This document shows positions 9,351-21,095 of a stretch of DNA of 64,000 nucleotides, in pieces (the stretch's first letter is position 1; every line of letters begins with the position of its first letter). The stretch covers positions 561,605 through 625,604 of the forward strand of contig NW_022985077.1 in the NCBI RefSeq assembly GCF_010015585.1, read 5' to 3'. A program made the translations under genes and the position numbers. The notes below the pieces were generated by a model. The model did no database searches. It was not told the origin of the DNA and saw only the letters and a program-made list of their open reading frames with translations. The DNA is from Eremomyces bilateralis CBS 781.70 (taxonomy: Eukaryota; Ascomycota; Dothideomycetes; Eremomycetales; Eremomycetaceae).

Positions 9351-10060
9351 GCTGGACCCCGTCGAATCAAGATCGATGATTGGGTCTCACTCACACAAGG
9401 GCCCGAGGTTAATGATAACCATCCACAGCACGAATGCTGGAGTGTGGTTTCACGCTTGTGCACAGGCTATATACTGTAGGAATGGGGTTCGGAAGATGTG
9501 AATACCGTAATTCAGGTCAATTACCAACTACCTGCATGTATACCTGTGTGGTGCAAACTGGGAGAATTGTGGCGAGATCTGAAGGAGTTTGAGATGATTC
9601 GCTGAAAGAGAGGTAGGGGACAGCAGCCATACGCTGCGCCACCCTAACTAAGGTGGTGTTCTAAGTTAGTTAGTTAGTGGATGAACAGAATTACCTCGTT
9701 AACTTAAAATATCTCCCACTTCATCGAACCGTCATGGACTGACGGATAGATCGATGGCTCCTGGATTTAACAGTATGTACTCCGTATATATAAAACGAAT
9801 ATAGACAATAATAAAGAAGGGGGATGCTGATTAGTGAAAGTGCGGATCATTTTATACTGCTCCCAGCTGAGCAGGCCACAGGGGTTGCAGCCTCAGGCCG
9901 CGAGTTCAGGGTTCAACACGTGAAACGACCAGCTTCAATCTCCTACCAGAGCTTCCATGACGAAGCTCTCTTGCAACGCGTCCTTTATAAAAGAAGCCAC
10001 TCAAAACCACATCCTCCAGCTCCCCCGTGTATACCCTTCGGCTTCCACCGAGCTGTCACA
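9351..10060. promoter_or_regulatory. Boundary region and upstream region of YIP4
   Basis: These 710 bp join the transposon-scarred block to the core genes. They contain a short tandem GTTA tract (about 9664-9676) and one copy of TACTCCGTA (9778-9786). The promoter of the YIP4-type gene must lie here, but no defined element is recognised. Confidence 0.4.
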
Positions 10061-11135
10061 ATGGCCGCTATGATGCCCAGCTCATCAGGAGGCGGATCCA
10101 ACCCGCCATTCCGCTACGACAACGACGCCGTCGAGCAAGACCTAATCGACCCCGACGATGGTAAGTCCAGATCCATCCGTTTGCTTTGCGCCAGCCTCGC
10201 AGAACCCTTCCTCCTCTCCGCTCCATAATACCAATATACCCCCAATCCTAACTCCATCCAGCCAACCTGGACGACCTCGACGACCCCCTCCAATCCACCT
10301 CCGACCGCGCCCCCCTAACCGGCTCCATCCAATCCCGCCCCGGCAACCCCTCCACCCAATCCTACCTCACCTCCCAAATCCCCGGCGAAGACCGCCGCGC
10401 CACCACGAGCACTATCGACGAGTCCGTCTGGGACACCCTCCGCCGCGACCTCCTCGGCGTCTGGGAGAAGATGCGCCAGGTGCTGTACCCGAAATACCTG
10501 TTGGGCGGGATGCTGGCGCGGTCAGGAGGGGTCGGCGCGGAGGAGAGGGGCGAGGCAGGTGTGGGGAGCGGAGCAGGGGCACGGTTTGAGGCGCTGAGAG
10601 GGGTGGTGGGACGGTGGCCGGATGCGGAGACGGTGTTGGAAGGGGGGATGAGTGAGGGATTGAGAGATTGGGATCTGTGGGGTCCGTTGCTGTTTTGTTT
10701 GCTGCTGGCGTTCTTGCTGTCGAGGGGCGCGCAGGATGAGCAGAAGAGTTTGGTATTCTCGGGGGTGTTTGCAATGGTGTGGATTGGAGAGGCGGTCGTG
10801 ACGTTGCAGATTAAGTTGCTGGGAGGAAACATGTGAGTACCCCAAACCTATACCCGCTTCGGTATTCCCGCTAACAAAACCCTAGATCATTTTTCCAGTC
10901 AATATGTATCATCGGATACACCCTCTTCCCTCTCGTCATTGCCTCGCTCCTCTCCGCTCTCAACACACCCATTATTGTGCGGATTCCAGTTTACATCGTC
11001 CTTGTTGCGTGGTCGCTAGCAGCCGGTGTCAGCATCCTCGGTGGGTCAGGGGTCGTGCGAAACCGTGTGGGCATTGCGGTTTATCCGCTCTTTGTGTTTT
11101 ATATCGGCTTGGGATGTCTCTGCTTTATTACTTAA
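10061..11135 (+). CDS. YIP4: Yip1-domain Golgi membrane protein, YIP4/YIPF6 type (3 exons)
   Basis: Predicted CDS is 10061-10160, 10262-10832, 10886-11135, 306 residues. The N-terminal half is hydrophilic, with a DDLDDPLQ segment and a Gly-rich loop. The motif ESVWDTLRRDLLGVWEKMRQ followed by VLYP is the conserved entry to the Yip1 domain, then come about five membrane segments starting at DWDLWGPLLFCLLLAFLLS and ending at YPLFVFYIGLGCLCFIT. Yip1-family proteins bind Rab GTPases and act in ER-Golgi and intra-Golgi traffic; Yip4 forms complexes with Yip5 and Ypt proteins in yeast. Introns (101 and 53 bp) have GTAAGT/GTGAGT donors. ATG 10061 was chosen because the reading opens there with MAAMMPSSSGG and no earlier in-frame domain exists. 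Confidence 0.88.
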
Positions 11136-11811
11136 TAGGGCAAGCTGAAAATATCATCGAAGGTCGAGCTTCGAAGATCGCTCGCCACTGCGCTGGGAAA
11201 TATGTACGGTATTTGTAGAGATGCATAGTTAGGAGTTTGGGGGCGAACGACAGTATCTCAGACCTTTTTTAATTCGTAAACCACCTATCCAGGTATTGTT
11301 GTGAGGGATGACGTTCCTACGTCTGTCTACTATCTTCACAGCCGCCGGTCGCCATATTTCAGCAGAACAGCGCTAAAGACGGTTTCGACTTCGCAGTGAA
11401 CTGCTGCATTTTCAGTGACCATCAATAGACCCCTCGAGCCTATTAAACCGTTATGAAGACCTCCTTCAGCCGATATATGAAGTGTTGGCGGTGATAGCCG
11501 TACACCTGTGGGCATCCATCCTCCCGTCCTGTGGATCTGAATATCTTCGTTCCAGTTTTAGCAACCTACTACATTTATTTTCTTAACATCACACGTATTG
11601 AATTGGTTTCCGTATATAGTATAGACTACATTCTCGTCTCTTTTCTTAATTTTTCAGGTCCCAGTATTGCGATCGACGGGTTGTTTCTTCAAGAGTCATT
11701 CGAATAGCTGGATTTGGCATAAGCATCAATCTCTTCTATCCACGCCAGTCCAAGTCTCCAAGAGCTGGGAAAACATATAAACATCAATTCCGCCGTTCAA
11801 CTCTTCTCAAA
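11136..11811. other. Intergenic: YIP4 3' region and RIT1 promoter
   Basis: These 676 bp hold the YIP4 3' untranslated region and the RIT1 upstream region. No gene or repeat is recognised. Confidence 0.45.
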
Positions 11812-13311
11812 ATGTCCCAACCCCTCCAACACACCGACCTCATCTTCCCCGAACTCGCCACCGACTTCAACAAAACCCTCGGCTCCCTCAAATCCCACAC
11901 CCTCTCCATCCCCAACCGCCTCCGCTCCATCCTCACCGACGCCTCCTTCGTCACCTCCGTCGCTCACGCCTACCACCTCCCCCTCGTCGCCAACGAGCGC
12001 TGCGGCTCCTGGTACATCCCTCCCTCCCTCAAATCCGCCTCCGCCTACTTCAAGTCTACCGACGGCCACTTCGCCCAATGGTCCTTCTCCCTCCGCCGCC
12101 TCAACCTCCCGCTCCTCGGCCTCCTGCCCCACCACGGCGGCGCTATTATCGTCGATTCCACCCGCCGCGGGAAGAAGATCCCCGACGCCCTCAGCAAGAC
12201 CGTTCCCATCTGGTGCGCCGTCTGGAATCGTCTGCTTCGCCCGGACGACCCGGAGTGTCACGCACTGGCGACCCCCCCGTCCGCTGTATCCCGCTCCGAG
12301 CACGCGCAGATCGCCGCTCGTCTAGACCAGTTCATCGCGCAGGCGAAGGTGCTCGACCTGGACCTCGAGCCGCTCCGCCAGGAGCTAAAGAAACCGCTCC
12401 GTCCTCTCTGGGTGACCACGGATTCCATCCTCCCCGATTCCTCTCCGCAGTTCGACGAGTTCTACCCCATTGTCTGCTGTACGTCGTCGCGCGCCGTCGG
12501 AGGCGCAGAGATGTCGGAAGGGGGGTATATCCAGGGGGCGGGGGATGATGCCGAAGGATGGAGTCGCGGGCTCACGGCGCCGGTGTTCTGGGCGAATAAG
12601 GAGGCGTTGCTGGGGGCGCCGGAAGGGGATTTGCCGGAGATTATTGAGGGGTTGATGGCGCGGGAGGAGGGTGAGAGGCGGGGTGGGGAGAAGGGAGAGG
12701 CAGCGCTGGTGAAGCCGACGAGGGGACTTTATCTTGGGAGGGTTGGGGCGGTGGATGGTGGGCCATTCGGGGTTGTGGTGCAGTGTGGGGCGGAGGCGGA
12801 TGAAGTGGTGCAGAAACGGTTGGGGAAGAGATATCTATATCTGAATCCTGGAGAAAAGAAGGTAGGAGGTCGATATCTTCGGCACCTACTTCCGCGCGTG
12901 AAGTTTTTTATCGAAGGCCTGGAAAAGGACGACGAGGCGAAAGAGACGGGGAAGGCGGTAGATGACGATGTGAAGGTTCTGATATGCGATGACGAGGGGA
13001 AAGACATCGCAGTGGGAGTGGCGTTGGTCGTATGTTGTCTGTTCTATTCTGATGACGGTAAGTTGCGTTCAATCGCGTCTGAAGATTCTTCACGCATCCG
13101 CTTCAAACCAGCTGGATTGTTACATTGGCGAATATTGTCTAATATTCCATTAGGGACATTCAGCACGCAAGCAAGAACAACCAGGATCGACAAGGACTTC
13201 ATACGCCGACGGCTAGGCTGGATAGTCTCCTCGTCCTCAACCGCGAATCCATCGAGGGCGACGTTGAGATCCGTGAATGAGTTTCTGATGAGCCAACGGT
13301 ATGGTGGGTAA
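11812..13311 (+). CDS. RIT1: Initiator tRNA phosphoribosyltransferase (2 exons)
   Basis: Predicted CDS is 11812-13057 and 13154-13311, 467 residues, close to the yeast enzyme. RIT1 adds a 2'-O-ribosyl phosphate to A64 of initiator tRNA-Met, which keeps it out of elongation. Landmarks are NERCGSWYIPP, KSTDGHFAQWSFSLRRLNL and HGGAIIVDSTRRGK in the N-terminal half, PIWCAVWNRLL, and the C-terminal DUSP-like part with VLICDDEGKDIAVGVALV (a P-loop-like phosphate site region) and the terminal FIRRRLGWI followed by NPSRATLRSVNEFLMS. The 96-bp intron is a multiple of three and has no stop in frame, so retention would insert 32 residues. The intron call rests on its GTAAGT donor, TAG acceptor and the family continuing directly from SDDG to the C-terminal block. 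Confidence 0.9.
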   Translation: MSQPLQHTDLIFPELATDFNKTLGSLKSHTLSIPNRLRSILTDASFVTSVAHAYHLPLVANERCGSWYIPPSLKSASAYFKSTDGHFAQWSFSLRRLNLPLLGLLPHHGGAIIVDSTRRGKKIPDALSKTVPIWCAVWNRLLRPDDPECHALATPPSAVSRSEHAQIAARLDQFIAQAKVLDLDLEPLRQELKKPLRPLWVTTDSILPDSSPQFDEFYPIVCCTSSRAVGGAEMSEGGYIQGAGDDAEGWSRGLTAPVFWANKEALLGAPEGDLPEIIEGLMAREEGERRGGEKGEAALVKPTRGLYLGRVGAVDGGPFGVVVQCGAEADEVVQKRLGKRYLYLNPGEKKVGGRYLRHLLPRVKFFIEGLEKDDEAKETGKAVDDDVKVLICDDEGKDIAVGVALVVCCLFYSDDGKLRSIASEDSSRIRFKPAGLLHWRILSNIPLGTFSTQARTTRIDKDFIRRRLGWIVSSSSTANPSRATLRSVNEFLMSQRYGG

Positions 13312-13659
13312 AGCTGGCTAGATGTCGGTACTTGCAAGTACATCTGACTCGGACCCGTACTCGTTGGAATCATGCATATCTATGTTGGGTATGGTATGGT
13401 ACGGTATATCTGTATTACTCGATTCCCTTGGTGCCTGACTGACTGATCTGACAGATGAGCCACCTACATGATGACCACGGCCGTATCCAAAAGTAAAAAC
13501 TTTCTCATCCAGGTATGCCTCAACCAAACATTCGCATACGTCCAAAGTATGGGAACAACGCCGGTCCTGAATGCCATCCGATGCGCCTCTTGCTGGTGCA
13601 AATCATAGCACATACTCACCGGCCCCCTTCAGCTGTCCTCCCATCTCACCAATCCGGCC
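13312..13659. other. Convergent intergenic region
   Basis: These 348 bp lie between the 3' ends of RIT1 and the sugar transporter. Nothing beyond expected 3' untranslated sequence is seen. Confidence 0.45.
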
Positions 13660-15714
13660 TCACCGATTCGACCTCACCCCCTCCGCACTCTCCCCAACCC
13701 GAAACGTCAACATCCCTGCCGCAACCGCACACAACCCCCCAAACCTCAACGCCCACGCCACGCTCGTATCTCCCGGCGTCCCCCGCGGCTTCTGCAGCAA
13801 CTTGAAGATCAAACTACAAATCAGTGTCGCTAGTACCTGCGGCGCCGACACCGCAACGTTGTGAATCCCGAGAATCACCCCCGCCTGATCGACCGCGCCA
13901 TCCTCGCCGGATGCTAGCAGGTTCCCCTCCACGGTCGGCGGCGGTTTGATCAGGCCCCGGCGGATCGCGTCGCGCTTCGAGACCTCAGAGGCGATCAGCG
14001 CGAACGGCGCCCACATGGTGACGGCCCAGGGGATTCCGACGGCGCCGATGATGATCTTGGCAAAGGTGACGTTGCGGGCGAGGATGGTGAGCCACATGAG
14101 GGCGGCGTAGACGAAGTGGGAGAGAAGCCAGGTGCGGCGGAGGGTGAGGCTGTCGATTTGGATGCGCGTCTCCCAGGTGTTGAGGACCCGGCGGACGGCA
14201 CTCCATTTCTTGGATTGCGGTTTTAGGTGGCCGGATCCAGATATGCTAGTGGTGGGGGTGAGCGCGGTGCTGGCGCGGCCGTTGCCGGAGGGGTCGGGCG
14301 TGATGAAGGCGGGCGCAATGATGAAGGGGAGGAAGATGCTTGCGAGGAGTGTCATCAGGGCGAAGACGAGGAGTGCGTCGGTCCCGACGCGGGTGCCGCG
14401 GACCCACAGCTCCTCGACCTTCTCCGGGTCCATGTGCGGATCGGCTTGGAGGTACGGCTCGACGTAGATCTCGCCGATGTAGGTGGTCACGTAGAAGAGG
14501 AACGGGAACCAGGCGAGCCAGGCCATGAATTGCACGAGGCAGATCTTCTCGATCTGCGGAGGGAGTCGGCGGAACGCGCGGAACAGGTCGGCGAGGATGT
14601 GGAGAAGGCCGTCTTCCCGGTCGGGTGGCTCGCCGTCCAGACGAGGATCGCGCTCGTGCACGGTGGCGCAGCTTAGGATGTTGGTTAACGCAATGACGAG
14701 CGCTGCGATGGCGCAAAGGACTTGGAACTGGGTCTTTCCTAGGAAGGGGAAGATCTTGGGGAGATCGGCTCCGCCGGCAAGGAAACAAGCGATGTTGCCG
14801 ACGCCGTTCAGTCGTGATGCCCAGGCATTGGCGGTATCCTGCTGGTGCGTCGGAGCGCAGTCGACGATATACGCTCGAAGTCCCGCTTGTACTGGGGAGT
14901 GGTCAGCTATCAGCATTCGAGGCATCGCATGGGTACTTACAAGTATTGATCGCAAAGTCGAGAACATAAACAAAAATCACTGCAAACACTGCGACCGAGG
15001 TCTTGACACCCGACGACTCTCGATCCGCGCCAAATAGTCCAAGAAATCCCCCGACGATCTCCCTGGACCATGAGAGTGACAGGAGCGACAATACCGTCGC
15101 GATGCAACCTCCGACAATGAATGGTCTCCGCTTGCCCCATCTCATCCTACATCGGTCACTCTTGATACCGACATATGGCTGGACGATGACGCCCGATAAT
15201 GGTCCGGCAAGCCATACTAAGGACAAGAGCGATTTGCTGATCCCGAGGGAGAGAAGAAATGGCTAGACCGGCGTTAGTAGAGATGCGCAATAATGGGATT
15301 CCATAACCGTCAAGCCGTACCGACCCATAGGAAGTTTCCACACCCCATCCAATCTGCAGTCTATATTCCGTTAGTGTACCATCGTCCAAACCCCATTAGA
15401 AGCAATACTACTCACCCAATCTGCCCAACCGTCAACAGGATCAAATACCCCAACGTCTTCGTCTCCTCGCCCTTGTGAAGCTGCCATTCATCGCTTCCCA
15501 GCGGAGAGTTCACGTCGGCCTCACTGTCATCCTCCGAGTCACTGGGATGAAGCAATGGAGACTGCTCATTCCGGTCCTCCTCTTCTACCACACGTCTCTG
15601 GCTATTCGTCGAGTTCCGCGGCGAGTTGGACGGCTTCGTCGGCGCATTCGCGCGTCGTTTGGATGACCCGGGATCTTCATGCGCCGACCGTGGTGAGGAG
15701 GATTTACCGGACAT
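13660..15714 (-). CDS. Sucrose/alpha-glucoside transporter, GPH-type MFS (4 exons)
   Basis: Predicted CDS is complement(13660-14891, 14941-15262, 15321-15360, 15416-15714), 630 residues. The first about 95 residues are hydrophilic and Ser/Glu-rich (cytosolic). The membrane part starts at LGYLILLTVGQIGLQIGWGV. Family marks are YGSPFLLSLGISKS, WLAGPLSGVIVQPYVGIKSD, the cytosolic loop MRWGKRRPFIVGG, and AYIVDCAPTHQQDTANAW; a second half of six helices follows a long central loop. This is the plant SUT / S. pombe Sut1 / fungal general alpha-glucoside permease group, which imports disaccharides with protons. Exon 2 is only 40 bp but is needed to join GQI to YGSPFLL, and intron 2 has a perfect CTAAC branch site. 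The exact sugar cannot be told from sequence. It is divergent to AP-2 mu. Confidence 0.85.
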
Positions 15715-16176
15715 AATCGCGCTGTTCTATACTCGTATACGGTACCTGTATAGTACTCCGGGCGGCTGGCTATTCGCGGAGATGGAGGTCGAGGCAGAGT
15801 CGATTGTGGAGATGGGTCGCATCGCTCCGGGAATTCCAAAGGGCAGACAAGGCCTAGAGGATCCTAGGTGTACGGACTAGCTACTATAAAGGAGAAAAGC
15901 AAAGTCGGCACATTTGTACAGCTGCAAGAGAGCGTGTGATACAGAGAATCGGGGGTGTCGGAGGTCAAGTGGTCAGGGACCTCCGAATACGTACGACGAT
16001 GTCATTCCAGAGGGATGCCTCAGGCGATAAGGCGATCATGCCTATTGTTCACCATCCGCCGAAAGCTCCGATATCTAACTTCATCTCCGCATGCATCCAC
16101 CAACACTTTTTATATCTCACCGTCTGTCCACTATTCCCGTTGGGTATTGGGAGAAGCAGGACCGGTGCTACCCAAA
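15715..16176. promoter_or_regulatory. Shared promoter of the sugar transporter and AP-2 mu
   Basis: These 462 bp separate the two divergent start codons and must drive both genes. No specific box is recognised. Confidence 0.45.
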
Positions 16177-17535
16177 ATGCTCTCCGGCATCATAATATTC
16201 AACCAGAAGGGCGAAACCCTCATCTTTCGAGGTTTCCGACAGGACTGCCGCCCCCGCCTCGCCGACATCTTTCGCATCCAGGTCATCTCCAATGCCCACG
16301 TCCGCTCGCCCATCCTCACCCTCGGCTCCACCACATTCAGCCATGTCAAGCACGAGAACATCTACATCGCCGCCGTTACGAAGAGCAATGCCAATGCCGC
16401 GCTCGTCTTCGAGTTCCTGTACCGGTTTGTCAGCTTGGGGAAGAGCTACTTCACCAAGCTCGACGAGGAGGCTGTGAAGAATAACTTCGTGCTGGTGTAC
16501 GAGCTGCTCGATGAGATTGTGGATTTCGGATATCCGCAGAACACCGAGACCGAGACGTTGAAGATGTACATCACCACCGAAGGCGTGAAATCCGAGCGGA
16601 CCATGCAGGACACCAGCAAGATCACCATGCAAGCCACCGGCGCCTTGTCATGGCGCCGATCCGACATCAAGTACCGCAAAAACGAAGCCTTCGTCGACGT
16701 CATCGAGGATGTCAACCTCTTGGTCTCCGCCACCGGCATGACCCTCCGCGCCGACGTCAGCGGCCAGATCATCATGCGCGCCTACCTCTCCGGCACCCCC
16801 GAGTGCAAATTCGGCCTCAACGACCGCCTCACCCTCGGCGAAGACACCATCGACGGCCCCACCGGCAACAAAGCCGGCACCAAAGCCACGCGCGCCGCCG
16901 CCGGCACCGTCAACCTCGAGGACTGCCAGTTCCACCAGTGCGTCAAGCTCGGCAAGTTCGACACCGACCGCATCATCTCGTTCGTGCCACCCGATGGCGA
17001 GTTCGAGTTGATGCGCTACCGCGCGACCGAGAACATCAACCTGCCGTTCAAGGTGCACGCCATCGTCAACGAGGTCAACAAGACTAAGGTCGAGTACAGC
17101 ATCGCAATTCGCGCGAACTATGGGAGCAAGCTGTTCGCGACGAATGTCGTGGTGCGGATTCCGACGCCACTGAATACCGCGGACGTGACCCCCCGCACGA
17201 GTCAGGGGAAGGCGAAGTATGAGCCGGAGCAGAATAACATCGTGTGGAAGATCGCGAGGTTTACGGGGCAGAGTGAATACGTGCTAAGCGCCGACGCAAC
17301 GTTAACGAGCATGACGAACCAAAAGGCGTGGAGTCGGCCGCCGTTGAATTTGAGTTTCAGCTTGTTGATGTTTACGAGCTCAGGGCTGTTGGTGCGGTAT
17401 TTGAAGGTGTTTGAGAAAAGTAGTTATAGCAGTGTGAAGTGGGTGCGGTATATGACGAGGGCGGGAAATTATGAGATACGGTAAGTTCTAATTTGTGGCA
17501 CATTGGAGGATATCACTAACGATTCCAGATTCTAA
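16177..17535 (+). CDS. APM4: AP-2 clathrin adaptor complex mu subunit (2 exons)
   Basis: Predicted CDS is 16177-17480 and 17529-17535, 436 residues, the usual length of mu2 (human 435). Residues 1 to about 140 form the longin-like domain beginning MLSGIIIFNQKGETLIFR; the mu homology domain runs from about 170 to the end and includes SWRRSDIKYRKNEAFVDVIE and the family tail VRYMTRAGNYEIRF. AP-2 mu binds YxxPhi cargo signals and PI(4,5)P2 at the plasma membrane; in filamentous fungi AP-2 supports hyphal tip growth. The family terminal Phe and the stop lie in a last coding piece of 7 nt behind a 48-bp intron with a GTAAGT donor; without splicing the frame would stop one codon earlier. In-frame codons upstream of 16177 are not conserved in the family, so this Met was chosen. 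Confidence 0.93.
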
Positions 17536-18148
17536 GCGTTGGATGGGCTTCAAAACGATACCATGGCCGGGTAAAGTTGATCCTGCATCGTATGGAGTCC
17601 GGAGTTAAAACCACAAGCAATTTTTGGTGCCAGTCGTCGGCATTGGAATAACTAGTTGCCATGCGTCGTCGGACGTCGTTGGATTGATTTTATATTCATC
17701 TCATCTATACGCTGCATCCAGACTGCGGACGGTGGAAAACGCTGTTCGATTTTGGAGATCGATAACATCTGCTGTTGTGAATTCGATTAACTTGAAGATA
17801 ATATGCAGCTATTGTATGCTTCTCCTTTGTAGCATTGTACCTTTTTTATACTCCAACTCCAGCACCTCGACGGGTTTGCCTTTGTGTGGCACACTCCCGT
17901 ACGGGCCAGCATGATCAATCCCCTATCTCAAACCACCTCGCTCTGATCGAGTTATCCTCCCCTAGTCACCAAACTACGGGATTTGCAACAAGGAGGAATA
18001 TCCGATGTCGCGGGGGGTCGACATGGGGTGAAGGTCGAGTCTTTTCCAATCCCCCTTTAGGATCCCGTTCGGCATTCAGGAGTGTCCGGGCCATATAAAT
18101 CGAATATATCCAGAAACGATGGCTGCCCTTGCGATGCCATCTCTCAAC
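17536..18148. other. Convergent intergenic region
   Basis: These 613 bp separate the 3' ends of AP-2 mu and the unrecognised gene. No coding signal or repeat is recognised. Confidence 0.4.
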
Positions 18149-18937
18149 TTAGGATTCGATTCCTGCGTCTCCTTCGAACATCCACCGGTCATCATCAATC
18201 GATGCGATCTTCGCTTGCAAGCTGGCGTGCAGTGCAGCCTTCAGTTCCGCTACACATCGTCAGCATTCTAGACCAATTTCTCAAACCCACAAGACATCCA
18301 ATCCACGCCAGAAATTCGGGAGCCTCAAGGAAATCCAGCGACAAGCACTTCTCATAAAAACGTACCATTTGGTTCCACATCCTTATGCATTCGATACGAC
18401 TCAATCACCTGATTCTGCGCCTCTATCATCCCCAATCATTAGCACTCTCCATATCAACCCAACCATCGTCCTCGCTCACTCACCTTGCTCCTCCCCCTCC
18501 TCATCCCTGGGCACCGCCATCCCCGCCGGCCGATCCACCCTCACAACCCCCCTCTCATCCCTCACCAAGATCTCCAGCTCCTCCCCACCCCCTTCCTCCA
18601 TTCCTCCCCTCCCTCCCCCTCCTACATCAAACGCCCCATCCAACCCTCCTATCCCACCACCCCTCCCCGCCGCTGCCGCCACCCCGCCCGGCGGATGAAG
18701 ATGCAGATGCTGGTCCGCGACGCCGGGGGCGAAGGAGTGGTGCGGTGGTGGACGGCGGGAGAGGTTGGAGGCGAAGAGGTTGCGGGCGCGGGTGCTGGTT
18801 GACGGTGCGGTGTTGGAAGGGGGGATGGTGGTGGAGGTGGAGGACGGGGCGGTGGTGCGAGAACCGTGGGATGTGGAGCGGGAGGTGGTGGAGAGGAGGG
18901 AGGGGGCGGGATGGTTGGGGTTGCTGGGGGGCGGCAT
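18149..18937 (-). CDS. Unrecognised fungal protein with conserved-looking C-terminus (3 exons)
   Basis: I do not recognise this protein. Predicted CDS is complement(18149-18249, 18366-18422, 18484-18937), 203 residues; an upstream in-frame ATG at 19003 would add 22. The N-terminal 70 residues are Ser/Pro/Thr-rich, followed by a Gly-rich low-complexity stretch. The C-terminal half has more normal composition: LEILVRDERGVVRVDRPAG, EAQNQVIESYRMHKDVEPN, then ELKAALHASLQAKIASID and DDRWMFE near the end. Two introns (61 and 116 bp) with GTGAGT and GTACGT donors join these pieces in one frame, which is the main evidence that the gene is real. The C-terminal segment is predicted helical and could be a protein-interaction module. 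Confidence 0.6.
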
Positions 18938-21095
18938 TTTGGATGAAGTGTGCGCGTGGTGGTGGTTGGTTGGTGTGATGGAAGAGAATTGGAGAAGGGA
19001 CAAATGTTCGGTTCGCTATTGGAGGCGCTGATCTTTCTTTTTGGCGGTTGTTCGGTGTCCACGGTGAAAGAAATGCCTATTCAAGAATGTCTCTAGGTCT
19101 TTGTCCGTGCTCTTTCTATTCAAACTAGGCGGATCACGGTCCGCAGATCATCATGTGCCTGACCCTTGTAGATGGATAGGGGAATGTAGGTGCATATATT
19201 TTTAAAGTCCGGATATATTGGACGCCAGCTGAACCTTCATTCAAGAAACGTCGGTGTATGGGGGTTCCGCAGAAGGGGAGATGATGAATAGTCTGGGAAA
19301 ATACAGGAGGAACGAAGTCGCTCAGGGAGTGGTACGACGCTTCCGTTTCCTGTCAGGAACATGCTACAGGTACTTGGTTAGCTCCATGATCGTCCAACCC
19401 ATAATACATCAAACCCAATATTATATGGCAGAATGGGAGGTATTGACACATGTAGTCCTGGTCTTGAGATTAGTACTATTGACCACATTCTACAAAAATA
19501 GACACCTGAGGAATCTAACACTAACTGAAAACTCATAAGGCAACAATTTCTCTTCTCCACTGAAGTCAAGTGTGACATTGTAAGTGTGCGTGGGGGAAAC
19601 GTGGGGGTCGAATTCCATCCCGCCTCTTTCGCTGAAACATATCTTCGCTTGACAATGCGACTTACAGGTTACATTTCACAACCCCCTAATCATGTATGAA
19701 CTAGGGACTGGACGCACCATAACGGGAATCCCACGTGCTAAGCAACGAAATCAACCCCCAGAATGAAAAACTGCCTTACGATATGCAACGACGAGATTGA
19801 GGATGGGCTGCGGCGCCGGACTCATGCACGAGGAAGAGCCAGGAACAGTTGGCGAGGGTCATGTGAAGTTCTAGTGTTACTCTACTGCCCATACCCCGTG
19901 CTCGATGCAACAAAACTAAAATCGCGGAATCGGGAATACGCGACACCGTGGAGGCCATTCGAGCAATCCTGCGTCTCTGCCTTGTGGATCGACGATGCGA
20001 CATGCATCGATGAAGGAAATGAAGGCGAAGGGTGGGACACTGGGATTAAACTCCCACGCAACTTGATCGACGCTCGATTAGAGCATATTCCTATGAATAT
20101 GTTATCCACGGAGCTGCTTAAAGGTGCGGGATTCGTCTCCCACGCCCTACTGCCTCGACTGCATTAGTCCGGCACCTTAGCAGATCTCACTAGTGATGCC
20201 TGCTAGACATATAGGTAGGTAGCCTCCTGCCTTGCCACACCGCCGTGAGTTCGCATGCAAATGTCTTTCCTCCGTGGGATCGCATCCCACCTTTCGAGAA
20301 CACGCAACTGCTGACCTAGTATCGAACTTCCGAGTATTAGAGAGGATATGGCTGGGGCCTCCACGGTGCGATATGGTTGGATATCCTCGTCTTCTCCTGA
20401 TGTTGTGCGGCGATCGGAGATGCTCTCCTCTGAGAGGATATGCAGCGGAAATAGCTCTCCGTGCACTCATCCTAGTATGTTTATCTCTCATCCGCATGTT
20501 TGGCATCAACGCGGTGTAGGATAGGAGGAGTGGTTGGATTCATGATTGGACCTAGCAGGTGCGTGAGGTTGTGGCCCTCGCCATATTCAAGTTCGAATGC
20601 TCAATAGGTTGCAAATCGTGCACTTGCCCCTGAAATCGGGAGGAACACCTTGGGAGCCCAGGCGTCCACGCCAAATGATATTTGATGCTAGGGACCGAGA
20701 TTTTATAGGTAGCGTAATTCGTACTGTACAAATCATTATACAGAGTTCTCTCGCAAGACGCTCTCTTAAGCGTACCAAACCACTGCCCAGTAATAATCCG
20801 AAAATATAACCGTAGGCTGGGACGTCTAAGTACAAACCGAAAGGGACTCAAGCCTCACAACTGTCACAAATAGCGACAGAGGCAAGTCCAGGACAAAGAA
20901 ACCATTCATCGTCAAACCGTAACCGTCATAAAAACCGAAAAGTGACCGTCCCTATGGTCCGTTCGCTCATTCATCCCGAAATACGCCCAAGCTCGATCGC
21001 TACCGTCCTTCCTAAACACAATACCCAACGATTCACGCTCGCCGTCCACTTAGTACATGCCATTTCCACAAGCTCAACCAATACAAAAGCACCGC
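18938..21095. other. Gene-poor stretch of 2.2 kb
   Basis: It contains the upstream region of the unrecognised gene and the 3' side of the AZF1-type gene. Short frames occur (for example 134 codons at 19763-20167, plus strand) but have no motif I recognise. No terminal repeats or transposase remnants were seen. Confidence 0.4.

Noticed and set aside
19763-20167. Frame with ALWIDDATCIDEG resembling a HET WIDTCCI motif
   Set aside because: Only a few residues agree, and none of the other HET landmarks (MRLL start, LSHTW) occur around it.
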